A DNA stretch of 64,000 nt from Sialis fuliginosa (GCA_961205875.1 OY540816.1:15882701-15946700), one strand, 5' to 3'; positions 1 through 11,955 are shown, counted from the stretch's first letter. The notes: generated by a model not told the origin, from the sequence alone. Program-made: numbers and translations.

Positions 1-413
1 CGACCAGTTTTCATTCAAATTCGCTTATCACAAACATAGTAGGCTCCACCCATTTGATTATTATAATATTTAATGCATATCTCTATGTACCAAACAAAGA
101 CAGATATTTTGAACTCATTTGCTAGATAAAGAAGTGTGATTAAATTATTATAAAATCTATTGAAAATTGTATAAGTAAATTTTGTGGCAATAAATATTTA
201 ATATTCCGAATTTCAGTATTTTAATATGTTAAACTTGATATAAAATTAATTAATGAAATGGACGTATATTTGTGTTTTTATTTAAAATGATGTATCTATA
301 TAAACTCCGCCATAGAAAAAGATAACCGATGATATTTGTCTTAATATTTTCGAATCTGTTGTAAGCGATTCTGACCTTTAGGGTGGCATATGACTTCTTA
401 AGCCCATAGTACA
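1..413 (+). repeat. R1 interspersed repeat, copy 1 (cut by window edge)
   Basis: This stretch recurs at about 9486-10329 (minus), 43746-44139 (minus), 50353-50729 (minus) and 63704-64000 (plus). The copies share a TATA-like segment followed by a GC-richer tail (tataaactccgcc near 299, gattctgacctttagggtgg near 367). Full copies seem to run from TGTACAGT to GTACTATGGGC-type ends, so a TG...CA boundary is possible. The family is unclassified: a short solo-LTR-like fossil or a non-autonomous DNA element are both possible. No coding frame is seen. Confidence 0.75.
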
Positions 414-2430
414 TTATATAGATACTATATTAAAAATTGGTTTTGGTGAAAAAAACAATATCTAATCTAAGTATAACTAAAAAGAAAATGATACATTTTT
501 GCTCGTAACGAATGAAATATAATACTTTTTAGTAATTTATAATTATTACAGAAATATTCAATCATTACAAAAAAATAATGAATATTTATTATGATAGCAA
601 TAAAACCTTATTTTACTTTAAGAATTAATTATTTTCCGTAGCATGTTCATTAACAATCTTCAAGTAACTTAATTTTATTAAGCTGAAGAAATAAACTAAA
701 CTGTAGAAGTGTAGACAATTGATGAAGTTATGAGAATAATTTCGATCGTTCGATAAACCCGGACTGCAGAATGCTTTTAGGCTTCATCGGTGTCAGATAA
801 AAATGAACCAACTCTGTGCGGAACCAGATTCGACTGTTATTATTGAAGAAGTTAATTGGTACAACGATTTATTACGTGGTTTTCTTACGTCTGTTTATTT
901 TCGGATTGGCGGTTTAGTAATTACTCATTCTTTTTGTTTTTGTTTAAAATACACCCAGTGATCGATTTTTATTGTTGAAAATTAGCATTCTTTAATCAGG
1001 GTCGAAGAAATTTAATATTTAACTTTATATGTCTTTTGCTCAGCAGTCAAAACGATAAATAAAAGGTTGAGAAAGTCTATTTCTTATTAGGTAATAAAAT
1101 AATAGATACAAAAATGTGAATTGTTAAAGATTAAGAAATAACATTGAAATCCCTATGCACCGTAATTAAATTATACACCCTGTAGAACATGTATGTCCGT
1201 TTAATAATATTTACAATAGTAACATAATAGATTCTTTTAGAATTATATTTAGATCAATATTTGAATAAAATACCTACATACAAATAAACAACAAAGCAAT
1301 GTTAATGTGATCCGACATTTTGTATCGCCATTTTAATTAAACTTCCCTGTATTAATGAGTCCACTTCATTGGAACCCGTTGCCAACTGTGCGGCCGTAAT
1401 TATTACACAATGACATTCATTAAAAACTCTTCAACACTATCTTTTTGCTGATATTCATATTGACAGTATTTTTTATATCATGTTATTTTTATTGACTTAT
1501 GTCTACAGAGTGTGAAAAAAATATATTCAATTTATAGTCTTGTATGTATTTCTAATTCAAAAATTGTTATCTTGTAGTGATTCTAGGTGTAAGGTGTAAA
1601 CCACATATTGTCCACTACAATGTTCATCATATCAATTTGGTTCGTCAAAAAAAATCAATATTTTTTTCTTCGCTCTCATTACGAAATAAATTAGTTTATG
1701 ACCTAAAATAAATCCTTGCCGAAGGATTACCTTGTAGTTCAATTTTTAGAGTTGCCGCAAAGAGGGTCTCGATTCCCATTTAAATAAATTGATTCCTATA
1801 TATTTTAATTATTTCAATTTTTGCCATCAATTTTGTTGCGGTGGAGATTTAGCCATTTTTATCTGAAAATAACCTCGCAGATTGGTATAATCTACAACTG
1901 TAGACCGCAACGAGAAAAACCTTGAGGGGTTCGTTATAATAATAAAATAAACAGCTGTGTAGCGCTACATGTTATGTAGGTATGTATATCAAGTTGTACC
2001 TATTCTACTACTACGTCATTCTGTACTAAAATAGTGGGTTGCATCGGGAATATCATTAAAACCTACACTAATAAAAATTATAATATATAGTATTAATTCA
2101 AAAATATTGTTTTATTCGTCTTCTTTATTAATGTACAAGATATGCTAATTTTATGCATTTATTAAAAACTGAAAATCCATAATAAAAGTGTTAAACCTTT
2201 TACGTGTACTAGGTACATATATTCATTAATTTTAATCGTGAATAGAGATTTTATTAATTTTATTTAAAAACTAAATTCAATACTTTATTAATATTAACAA
2301 TAATCGCATGATATCAAAGAACCCTATTTAAGGTGCAATAAATACATATTTGTTACTTCTTTTTCCTTTTAACTATAATTGTAGTAGGTAAGTATATTGA
2401 TTAATAATAAATTAGTTGTTTTTTTATGTT
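414..2430. other. AT-rich stretch, no gene seen
   Basis: No open frame or splice-supported exon was recognised. The only repeat-like signal is a 'caccctgta' word near 1178, the kind of end carried by many insect mariner-like elements, and no partner end was found. A tRNA-like word near 1764 (ggtctcgattccc) has no convincing A box. Confidence 0.4.
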
Positions 2431-2585
2431 ATATAATCAATTTTTCGGGATGAAAAGTAGCCTATGCCCTTGCTGAGGATGCAGTCAATCTCTCTGCCAA
2501 ATTTCATCAAGATCGGTTCATCGGTTTAGCCGTGAAAAAGTAACAAACAGACAGAGTTACTTTCGCATTTATAGACATTATCATA
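2431..2585 (+). mobile_element. RTE-type LINE 3' tail fragment, copy 1
   Basis: The segment carries the run 'ccaaatttcatcaagatcgg ... ggtttagccgtgaaaaagta ... cagacagagttactttcgca'. This is the conserved 3' tail typical of RTE-like LINEs in insects. A second copy lies at 11783-11955 and differs by scattered substitutions. Only the non-coding tail remains, as expected for 5'-truncated LINE insertions. Confidence 0.75.
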
Positions 2586-3334
2586 ACTTCAAAACAAAAA
2601 TACCTATATGTTTTATTTACTTTATTTATGTTGGACTACACCAGCAGGCATAAAATGGACCAAAATTAGCGGGTGTTAAATGAATTTATAATTTCTATGA
2701 TGACGTAGCATAATTTTATGAAACTACACAAACATTGGCGTCACAATTTAAATTCTTTTTGTCGAAGTTCTTTTTTGTTCAAGAACCTCGCACAATAGCA
2801 ATGGGCCTTATGGTTGAAATTAACGGTCAACTTTTAAAAAAAATTGCAAATAATAAGTACTTAGAATGAATCAATTAATGCAAAAAAAATGTTTTAAACA
2901 TTTGGTGACATTTTTTTAGTTTTTTGTATGGCACTTTTTTATAAAATTAATAAATGTTATAAAAAATTCTAAAAAATATTTCTTTATATGTATTGTATCT
3001 GGCTAATTGTAAGAAAATTCAATAAGAATTAAACCATATAAATGGGAAATCTTTCATATAAAGAAAACCGCACCTAAATCAGTTCATCTATTAGAGTCAA
3101 TGTACAAAAATATACCTAAAGTACATGTCAAAGCTATAACCTTTCTCTTTTTGTCAAGAGTTAAAAACTTTGAGTAGTGTTTTTTACAAAAATTAATTAG
3201 GCATTATATCCATTATAGCATCATTAATTTCAATGATACATTTACACATTTTTCCTTACACCAAGCGTCACTGGATACCCAACATAAAAAACACACGTAC
3301 ATCCAATACAGTGGTCATCCATCTTGTATTGGTC
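2586..3334. other. AT-rich stretch, no feature
   Basis: No open frame, repeat pair or RNA gene was recognised here. Confidence 0.35.
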
Positions 3335-3440
3335 AGTGGCCCTGGCGCGGCGGCGTCGCCCACACGCCTTGGTGGGTGTGTGTGTGCTGTGGAGTAGCCG
3401 CCAGTCACACAGTCCGGGGTTCGATGTGGGTGATGTTTTT
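3335..3440 (+). repeat. possible tRNA-derived SINE remnant
   Basis: A GC-rich island in AT-rich ground holds an A-box-like word (tggcgcggcggcg, 3344) and a B-box-like word (ggggttcgatgtgg, 3416). The spacing of about 70 bp is longer than in a tRNA, and no cloverleaf can be drawn, so it is not a tRNA gene. Two short overlapping open frames on opposite strands come from the same island and are not believed. Confidence 0.25.
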
Positions 3441-3740
3441 ATTAGCATCATTCGGTACGCTATTTCGCTAATTCATTCTGCAATAATTGCATGGTTGGAT
3501 TTCATCATGAATATACATTTATTATTGATTTGATTATGCTAAAGGCGATAGGTGTTTTGATAAATTTATTAGATATTGCATAGGACCACTACTTTAATCT
3601 TGTTATGGATATTTTGACCTGTTAAGGTTATAAATATTAATTGCATATTTCTTGACTTTTGAGTGTAAGCCGAGTCTTATTTGTATTTATTTCTAACATA
3701 TTGTTGCACGATAACTTTGTAAAAACTGTAATAATAGATT

Positions 3741-3970
3741 AGGTACTGGCACCAGTCTTGGATATGACCCCAGTAATGGCTATTTTTTAATTAAATGTAC
3801 TGAATTAGAAATATTTGTTGATATTTGATTACTACCAATACTGAATATTAATCTATATACATTTAACTGACTTACAGCGTGATTTGATGATAATCGGCCA
3901 ATAGGTGTCAAAATGGTAGACATTTAAACTAATTATTAGTATTATTTATTATTATTATATAATTATTATA
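3741..3970 (+). mobile_element. R2 MITE (Tc1/mariner-like), copy a, left part
   Basis: The copy starts with the R2 terminal repeat AGGTACTGGCACCAGTC and matches the other copies through 'ggccaataggtgtcaaaatgg'. The right half and right terminal repeat are missing; the sequence runs into a 126-bp palindrome at 3971. The other copies are at 16673, 38732, 45580, 51141, 53230 and 58918. Confidence 0.8.
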
Positions 3971-4096
3971 ATCCAAATTTTTGGAATTTTTTGCTTACCA
4001 GTTTTTTTTATTCGAGCTTGAATTTTGGGTTTAAGCTCAAAATTCAAGCTCAAATTAAAAAAAAACTGGTAAACAGAAAATTCCAAAAATTTGGAT
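3971..4096. repeat. 126-bp palindrome
   Basis: The left arm (atccaaatttttggaatttt) is matched in inverse by the right arm ending at 4096. The arms are about 55 bp with few mismatches, and the centre (gagcttgaatttt/aaaattcaagctc) is itself self-complementary. It joins the truncated end of an R2 copy. As RNA it would fold into a long hairpin. Confidence 0.8.
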
Positions 4097-5490
4097 TTAG
4101 ACTATACTCGACCAATACTAGCTGTGTAATTATACGTATAATTTTAACTATATTATGAGGATATGACGTTTATAAAATAAATTATTTAAACAATAATTGA
4201 TGTAATAAAAGATGTAAATACTAATAATTCTATTTCAACAAAAACTCAATTTCCAAAAATTTTAAGGTCATGACCCTATAAGAATATAAAAATAAATCTT
4301 ATCATCAACAGGTGATGTGTATAGATAGTTAAAATACATTTTATATGATGTAATGATTTAAATACAACAAAAAAATGTGCATGATATTGACGACAATTTG
4401 GTTCGAAGGAAATATTTCAGTAATTTTTAAGCTAAATTGTTTTCATTTACACTTAAAACGTTCGTTACGGTTGTTTTTATTGAACATGTTTTGGTGAGAT
4501 TTCCATAAAAACTTTATAAGCCTGCGGTGGGGTATGTATTAAAATAGCATTTTATTATCATATGAGTCATTTTGCATCAAAACTTCATTAAAATGTAATG
4601 GTTAAAAAATAAAACATAAAAAAATATGCAAAATAAAAGTACCGAAAACTATCAATTTAAAAATGACGTTGTTTGTACTCTTATACATAAAAGGGGGGCC
4701 ACCTTATATTTTCGGGCCCTTACAAAGGAAGAGGGCGAAAATTTCGAAAATCATCCTTACGTAATTAACATACGCTCCCTGACTGAAAAAAAAATCTGAT
4801 AGCTTTGATCGATATAGCATTTATTATATGTATTTTAGGTTTTAGCCACCATAGTTTATCATTGTAGGATTAAAGATATCACTTTACTCCTCCCCCCACT
4901 CTGATATATTGATATTGTTTTTGGATGTCACGATCACATAAATTCAATAACTCATTGTTCTTTATAAAATAAAATTACATCGAATATTAAACACATTGTG
5001 TTAGGTTGTACAATGAAAATATTTACCACACCTTTAAATTTAGATTAATTTGCGACCGTACACTTGTTCTGAGGATGAAGAATGTGAAACTAAATTATAT
5101 CACGCATGTATAATATAACATATCGACACTCATCGTACATATCATAAATGATCTATATATCGATGGACTAAAAAAACTCAAAAATTTCAATATCGAAATT
5201 TTAGTTGAATTAAAATTATTACAATCTAATTTTAATATTTTGATGAAGTCATTATTTAATTATATCAAAAATGTAAATAAAATGAAGATCAATACAAAAT
5301 TATACATAGATATCAAAAAATTATTATACTTTATATGTCATTGCACTGTCTAAATTATACTAACAAGGGGACCACCAGACTCTTGTCGCACCAATTTGCT
5401 TTAAAAAATTAGGGTTGTAAAAGTGGCATAGACGAACCTACATACCAAGCTGTTTGACGGAAAACTCATAAACAAACGAGAGAAAAAATT
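4097..5490. other. AT-rich stretch, no gene seen
   Basis: No coding signal was seen. At 5361 the words 'actaacaaggggaccacc' resemble the outer end of the foldback element at 12006, which may mark a solo end of that family. Confidence 0.35.
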
Positions 5491-5656
5491 ATGAAATTCC
5501 TCTGTATATTCGCTTAAACATATGTACCTATCCTAGCGGTGGCTCGGTCGTTAGTGCTACGGGCTGACAATCGTGAATGGTCTGGTTCGATCCTCGGTGC
5601 GAACGATTTTTTTGAATAGATACGTATGTTTAAGCGAATTTACAGAGGAATTTCAT
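5491..5656 (+). mobile_element. palindromic element with tRNA-like core
   Basis: The ends 'atgaaattcctctgta...' and '...tacagaggaatttcat' pair over about 40 bp, including the shared word 'cgcttaaacata'. Between them is a tRNA-like core with an A-box-like tggctcggtcgttagtgc (5541) and a perfect B box ggttcgatcc (5583). Spacing between the boxes is near that of a tRNA, but no full cloverleaf forms. This looks like a short hairpin element that carries an internal Pol III promoter, rather than a working tRNA gene. Confidence 0.6.
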
Positions 5657-8161
5657 ATTTTTTTGTAAGGTTGGTACCAAGAATGACAAAGTAGGTAACT
5701 ATCTCAAAATAGCATAATTTTATCGTATCTTATAAAATTTACTCAATGCACGAGAAAGAAACAGCTGTTACACAACGATATATGTATAATAAAAATATCG
5801 AATTCGAAAAAAATCGGTTTTACAACAGGTACTTTCTTATACATATTAATTTCATACATATGACCGTATAAGAAAGTAAAAAAATATTTACATGTATATT
5901 AACAAAAATTTGGTAGTTATAGATTTGATACACTGACACACGAGTCACTTATTTAAACAATGCTCTAAGCTTTAAAACCACTAATATTTTGAGGGTTACA
6001 TTCCAATAACCACATACATATTATATTATTATTATCCAGTCATATTTTGATGGCTACGTCAAACCAAACAAAAAATCAGTTCAAAATTTCGTTAACACAA
6101 TAATTTACGTATCTAATTAATACAAGACATAAAAATTTAGATTGGAAATAACGTGACGTGTTAAACGTTTAACTATTATAATAACTGGGCAGGTTTTTGT
6201 ACATTTGCTTCTGAGAAATGTGTAGATCTTCAAAACATGTCAAATTATACAGTAGCGAAATTAAAGCAAGCTAATATTAATGATCATTTATATGCAAGTA
6301 TTTATTTATTTTTTAACGTTTATTAAATCATATTTTATACTGTTTATTACTTTCCTTGTTGCCTATATGTGAAATCAGTTTAGTTTTTTAAATATTGAAT
6401 AAAAATACATCTCTCTAGAGCAGAAAATTTTGCACACCTCTGCTCATATATACTCAATTATGCACATATGCACAATTTTCAACTATATAATATTTTTTCC
6501 AAAACAACTTTTGTATGAATTGCATGGCTCCCACATCTTATCGCGGACCCTCTCCTGTCAACGCAGTCAGGTTTTTTTTAGAGGGGGGGAGGGTATAATA
6601 TAAAATTTCAAATTACTTTTTTGCTCTTTACTTTTCTAAATTTTCGCCACTGTCTCTTGCAAAAAAAATCTAACACATTTTTTGACGACGACCAAAAAAA
6701 AGCTTGTTGACTCGCCACTCCAGACCCTCAGACTAAAGCCTTGTTGTCACCCCCTCCCCCCTTCCATTGTTTTTCATTCTTCAAAACAATAATTGACGCT
6801 AAAGTTGGCGTTAATATAATAAATAATAGTCAACAAAATGTTAATGTTAATTTTATTTTTTGAAATAGATTTTATTCATTTATTAGAACGAGTAGCTTAA
6901 ATTTTGACAAGATGAAACCAAGACGATTAAATCTAGTATCGTCTTAAAACAAAAATGAATAGTCAATAGACATATAAATAACTTTATATTATCAAATGTA
7001 TACAAATATTATTCAAGAAAAGATTTTCAAGATTTCAACAATATATGAAAAAATAATTTTAGAATACAGATATCCAAGTATGGCTTTAAATAACATCGAA
7101 AGGGTATAAAACAGTAAACAAATTCCTGATCAAGGGGAGTTTCCGCAGCCCAAAGGTGAACAAACTCAGATATGTAGAGTTTTGGTATCATGTATAAAGA
7201 ATTCAATATCTTTCAATATCAATATTTTCGTTGCATATTTAAACATACTTTGCAAATGTTTATTTTCTTTAAATTTTTATAAAACATTTTTGTTGAATAA
7301 TTTACATAATTCTTACGGTTATTGGGTACTGTACCGACCATAAATGATTAATTGCCCAGTTGAAAATACTGTGTGAAATGTAATTTTGTTATAAAAAAAG
7401 GTGATACTACAATTCCACAAAACTTGCTAAAAAGTCGACCCTATGTTTTCTTGCAGTTGTTTTTAACATAGTTTTTGGGAATTACCAGAATTATTTTTTT
7501 ATTCTGTTTGAAGTGGTTGTCTGAAAACCGCTACATGTTTTTTTAATTAAATAAAATGTAATCTTTCCACTGTTTTCTTGGAAGCTGTGAATTTGTTTCA
7601 ATGTAATATAATATATTTTATATTTCATTGTAAGATAATGTCATTTTGAAAGAAACTGCAAATTTATTATTTTTTAAATATCTTTTACATTGACATTTAG
7701 ATTAATTATGCTATTATATTTAAGTAATACATATTTGTTATTTGAAAACAACAATTTATTTATTATGCATACATTCAAACAAACAACTTCAGGAAGAAGA
7801 AAAAAATGTTAAAATTAATTAAGATTGCAAAATTTATACTTAGAATTCTTCATTATCTTTTTTTTTAGCTTATAGCTTATGAGATACTCTTTATCTACTT
7901 TATTTATTTATTTTATATTTATATTTAGAAATATAGGCATCTCCTTTTTCGGAGAATTGCGATGTATCTATTCAGATACGTAAAGGAGAGACCGAAGGAA
8001 TCGCGCCACCTTAAAGAAAAATGTTTTCCTATATTTTAAAGTAACATAAAAGTTTAAATAAGAGGACTATTTAATTATACAGTTTCTCACGCATTGCACA
8101 AATACTTTGACAAAGCTTAAACGGAATTTAATTTTATTTAAAAATAAGTGTAAAAAAAGTT
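5657..8161. other. AT-rich stretch, no gene seen
   Basis: There are homopolymer-rich, low-complexity patches (for example 6560-6600 and 6730-6775, with G- and C-rich runs). No open frame, terminal repeats or RNA gene could be supported. Confidence 0.35.
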
Positions 8162-8539
8162 TCACAGTGACGTGATTACTCTGGTACCAGGGTAATTCCA
8201 CCACACCCTGATTTGTTTACCTGCCGCAATTGGGATTGGAGATAAATTGTTCAGTGCTACATTAAAACTGTCATAGGTTGTTTTTGAAGATGTACCCGAT
8301 GTTTCGGGAACTCCCAACAGGCCATCTTGGCTATAGATGGCCAGTTTTTCTGTTATATCAACTTTGGACAGGTTTCTGCTCTTACCTATGTTGTTTTGCC
8401 CAAGACTGAATACCTCTTTAACTTCTTGATCGTCAATAACTATAGAGGTTCTAAGTTTTAATCTGTCAGGATTTACAATATTGCCTCGATTATAATGGCG
8501 CCATTTCCCCAGTGTGACAATATGGCGAATGATCCTAAT
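8162..8539 (-). CDS. unidentified open frame, 125 codons, no ATG
   Basis: Read on the minus strand, the frame is open for 125 codons from just after a stop at 8540-8542 to a TGA at 8162-8164. That is long for sequence this AT-rich. It has no ATG, GTG or TTG near its start. It could instead begin at a splice acceptor, since the minus strand reads 'attag' just before 'gatcattcgcc'. The protein looks ordinary: mixed charge, a K-W-R-H-Y-N-R-G segment near the start, an I-V-I-D-D-Q-E-V segment, an S-P-I-P-I segment, and the C-terminal end V-W-W-N-Y-P-G-T-R-V-I-T-S-L. No cysteines, signal peptide or membrane segment are seen. I do not recognise the family; it may be a last exon or a fragment of an old inserted gene. 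A short related stretch lies at 8967-9071. Confidence 0.45.
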   Translation of the reverse strand: MRIIRHIVTLGKWRHYNRGNIVNPDRLKLRTSIVIDDQEVKEVFSLGQNNIGKSRNLSKVDITEKLAIYSQDGLLGVPETSGTSSKTTYDSFNVALNNLSPIPIAAGKQIRVWWNYPGTRVITSL

Positions 8540-8684
8540 TCACGACTAATGAAGATGCTTACACATAAAAAAATATGATACAGAAATGTAGCTGAATATT
8601 AGATGAATGAGTACATATATTATAAATTAATAAAGAAAGACACTTAACTCGATTTATATAAACGTCACAAATTATAACGAAACG

Positions 8685-8853
8685 CTTAAACTAAAAATAT
8701 ACACCTTAACCACAATAAAACAATGTCACTCGACACGTGTTTCGACTTCCAGACTGGAACTGTTAGGCTCCTGATGAGGACTTCTTGTGAAGTCGGAACA
8801 TGTGTCGAGTGACATTGTTTTATTCTGGTTAAGATGTATATTTTCAGTTTAAG
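8685..8853. repeat. 169-bp inverted repeat
   Basis: The left arm 8685-8750 (ccttaacc, aataaaacaatgtcactcga, cacgtgtttcgacttcc) pairs with the right arm 8788-8853 (gaagtcggaacatgtg, tcgagtgacattgttttatt, ggttaag) with few mismatches and a loop of about 37 bp. It lies between the two related minus-strand coding-like segments and is probably a small foldback insertion. Confidence 0.8.
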
Positions 8854-8966
8854 TGACTAAGAAACCACAGTTTCTTCGTTTTTCCAGTAGTATAATGAAA
8901 CAGTAAAAAAAACACAATTCTCTAATTAGAACTTTGATAATATTAAAACAGTTTTTCTGTTACTCG

Positions 8967-9071
8967 CTAAAGTACAGCATTTATTGCGACCTCTCCATCG
9001 ACTATCATTTGCTGTTTATAGGCTGTTAAGGTGACGCCATTTCCCCAGTCTCCCCTAATATCAATTATCAA
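8967..9071 (-). other. short coding-like segment related to 8162-8539
   Basis: It shares the words 'gccatttccccagt' (9036-9049 here, 8500-8513 there) and the following bases with the start of the 125-codon frame. On the minus strand a 34-codon frame contains R-G-D-W-G-N-G-V-T-L. It may be a partial duplicate or an alternative exon. It is too short to name. Confidence 0.3.
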
Positions 9072-9277
9072 CTATAATTTTATATTTTACTAAAGCTACA
9101 AATATTTAAATTTACAACTACAAAAAATATACACCATTATTTTTCACAAAAAGCAGTAAATATAAATATATCACATTACACCCAAAAAAACTGCATTCTG
9201 TAATAATTTCCAGTAAGACCCTCAAAAGCATAAACTCATATTCTTTACCTTTGCATACCTCCCACATATCATATTCA

Positions 9278-9314
9278 CACACACACACGCATAAGCTGAC
9301 ACACACACATTTTG
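9278..9314. repeat. (AC)n microsatellite
   Basis: Two runs of alternating A and C are separated by 'gcataagctg'. The short frames read across it on the minus strand are artefacts of the repeat. Confidence 0.85.
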
Positions 9315-9485
9315 ATTCGTACCCGCGTAATAATAGCGGTTCTGCAAAAGATGTATCTCTCTGCGTGCAGAAATGTGGCCACAAAACCCGTACCGCAGGT
9401 GGCTGTCACACTCTCTAGATTCGTTTTCAGGATGTAATAAGCTCATTGTAGTGTTCAAGCTCGCATGAGATAGTAAGGTTCAGAT

Positions 9486-10329
9486 GTACTATGGGTAAAG
9501 TGACCAGAATTCTAAAATCCTGATGCGGGACACCTCCCCCCCCACATACACATACGAAAAAAATATTGTTAACAAAAATAAATTTAAAAAAAAAAAATGT
9601 AATAAAACTAATTTTTTTATAAAAATTTAAATAATACCTACAGTTTTTCAGTTTTTTTTAATAAAATTAATATTTTACACTTTGATAAAATCTAATGACC
9701 TTTTTTTTAATTATTTTATAAATAAACAATATACTAAAAAAAAGGTCTTCACATTAAGATGTCAAAAAATTTTGTAAACCGCACAATCATGATAATATAA
9801 TGTTATAAATGTCTAATCCGGGACGATTTCCGGGACAATTTGTGATGCGGGACAGGCTACTCAAATCCGGGACTATCCCGCACAATCCGGGACGTCTGGT
9901 CACTTTAACTATGGGCTTCAGAACTCGTCTGCCACCGTAAAGGTCAGAATCGATTACAACAGATTCCAAAATATTAAGACGAACACCTTTTCCTAGGGCG
10001 GAGCTTATATACTCGTAGTTGTATCATTTTAAATAAAAACACAAATATACGTCTATTTCATTAATTAGCAAGTTTAACATATTTAAATACTAAAATTCAT
10101 AAAAATTTCAAATATGACATATTACATAATAATTTAATCACACAAATATACATATATGAGAACTACAAACGAAGAGTACTTCTTTATCTAGCAAATGAGT
10201 TTCAAAATATATTTGGTACATGGAGAAATTATTTAAATATTATAATAATCAAATGGGAGGAGCTTACTAAGATTATGATAAGCGAATTTCAATGAAAACT
10301 GGACGATCACTTCTACATTTAACTGTACA
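9486..10329 (-). repeat. R1 repeat, copy 2, split by a hAT-type insertion
   Basis: R1 starts at 'tgtactatggg' (9486), is interrupted by the element at 9496-9907, resumes with 'actatgggcttcagaactcg' and ends near 'aactgtaca' (10329). The insertion duplicated eight bases of R1 (actatggg), so R1 is the older of the two. A copy of the uninterrupted junction is seen, inverted, at 395-413. Confidence 0.8.
9496..9907. mobile_element. hAT-type non-autonomous element with 8-bp TSD
   Basis: The ends are TAAAGTGACCAGAATTC and GACGTCTGGTCACTTTA (13-bp core terminal repeat). They are flanked by an exact 8-bp duplication, actatggg, at 9488-9495 and 9908-9915. The length is 412 bp. The subterminal gacgtcccgga-like words resemble hAT (Tip100-like) ends. 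The interior is A/T runs with no transposase frame, so it depends on a partner for movement. Confidence 0.85.
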
Positions 10330-10889
10330 ATGTGACCAACAATAAGTCAAAGTAAAAAAAAAAAATTTTTTAGGGTTAACGCACGTATTTCTACAATGTT
10401 TAAAGATATTTTTCTATAATAATTTGACAATTTAAATGCTATTTGCCTTTCCTTAGGCTATCGCTATCATAATTATGTCAATTAATTTCTTAGAATCTGT
10501 AGATTAAAAAAAATTAGATCAATACAAAAAAATATTTATAACTTTCAATAATTTGATTTAATAGCTGTAATTTTACTCATTAAAAATTATTTTATCTAAT
10601 AAATATCATAGGCATACTCAATGTAACTTCCTTAATTTTATAAATATGTATTGCATTTAAAAAAAATTGTATTTAAAATACGTCTTTGAAAAAAAATTCA
10701 CTCTATTCTGTTTGTCACTTGAAATTAAATATCAATAAGGCCAATTAAAATATTTAATTGGATAAAAAATGCATTTTTACCCTGTCTATAATCTATAGAC
10801 TTACAACAATCAAATAATCCTAGATTTGTAAAATTATTTGCATCAGAAGTATTTTTTTAATAACAAATATACATTATAATATGATGACA
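10330..10889. other. AT-rich stretch, no feature
   Basis: No open frame or repeat pair was recognised. Confidence 0.35.
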
Positions 10890-11045
10890 TTCCGTGGATG
10901 GGTGTAAGCCGCATCGATTCGGTCGTGTTATCGGTCAACATTTCGTCACACATTGCAGTGGACCAAGAAGCCTAGATCCATATCAAGATCACCACGGAAG
11001 CCTCTAGACTTTATGACATTCCGATCATGGTTGGAATACATTCGA
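10890..11045. repeat. dispersed repeat R10, copy 1
   Basis: The stretch 'gtaagccgcatcgattcggt ... tcgtcacacattgca' followed by 'agatccatatcaagatcacc' is found again at 54402-54505. There the second block lies on the other side and is inverted. The words 'gacattcc' at 10885 and 11030 bound it. The family is unknown; GC content is above the surroundings. Confidence 0.55.
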
Positions 11046-11782
11046 TGACCTAAGAGAATTAAGAAATATAATAAAAAAGAAAACAAAATATTTTTGATCA
11101 TAAATTATTTTAATAGCATTTTATTCCTATACATTAAACACACATCGGTATAGGTCCACTTCCCACTATATCAGATTAGTTCAATAAATCTCCAAGAATG
11201 CGTATTATATAAATTGTTGATTAAGCATCAATACATCATGTTTTCTTATCATGTTTTGTATGGTCATCGACACTCATCGATCACCCACACTGATTTTAAT
11301 TAAATATTTTTTCATAAAAACTTTGGTAGACCCTCTCTCTAAAACTGAATTATTTAAAAATCACTTACTGATACTGATAGTGAATATTCACTAATTGAAA
11401 TAGTTAAAAATATACCACTATGAATTAGTGAATATTAACTACTTGAATAAGTGAACAACAGTCACATCTTAAGCTATAACATAGAATAATAAATAGGCAG
11501 AATCTAAGGTTTTTATTAACTTCCCAACAGGAAGTTATTTTATTTATTTTTGATGTTAAAAACTGGATATAAAAAAATCATTCATTATTTAATAAGCATA
11601 GATAAATAGAATTATATTGTATATAATTTGTTATCAAACTATAAACATTAAGTTTAGAGACCCTAGTCCTAAAAAATCGAAAACAGAAATTTCAAATGAG
11701 GGTTCTTGAATTTCTGTTATTTTCCTTTACAAAAATTTTAGAACCATTGTTCTAGAATTTTAAACTATGTATGTATTTTTGT
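11046..11782. other. AT-rich stretch, no feature
   Basis: Short near-repeats of 'cactaattgaaatagt' type occur around 11385-11450. Nothing coding was seen. Confidence 0.3.
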
Positions 11783-11955
11783 ATATACCCGAGACTTCGT
11801 ATTTTTTATCTAATCAATTTTCAGGATACAAAGTAGCCATGTCCTTCTTCAGGATTAAAGCTATCTATCTGCCAAATTTCATCAAGATCAGTTCAGCAGT
11901 TTAGTCATGAAAAAGATAACAAACAGACAGAGTTACTTTCGCATTTATAATATGT
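11783..11955 (+). mobile_element. RTE-type LINE 3' tail fragment, copy 2
   Basis: It matches the tail at 2431-2585: 'ccaaatttcatcaagatcag', 'caaacagacagagttacttt', 'cgcatttataatatgtaa'. The head 'acccgagacttcgta' is also typical of such tails. Only the non-coding tail is present. It ends about 50 bp before the foldback element at 12006. Confidence 0.75.

Noticed and set aside
5541-5600. tRNA gene
   Set aside because: B box is perfect, but acceptor and anticodon stems do not pair and the block lies inside inverted arms of a repeat.
9118-9458. two overlapping minus-strand frames
   Set aside because: Both pass through the (AC)n microsatellite and have no domain.
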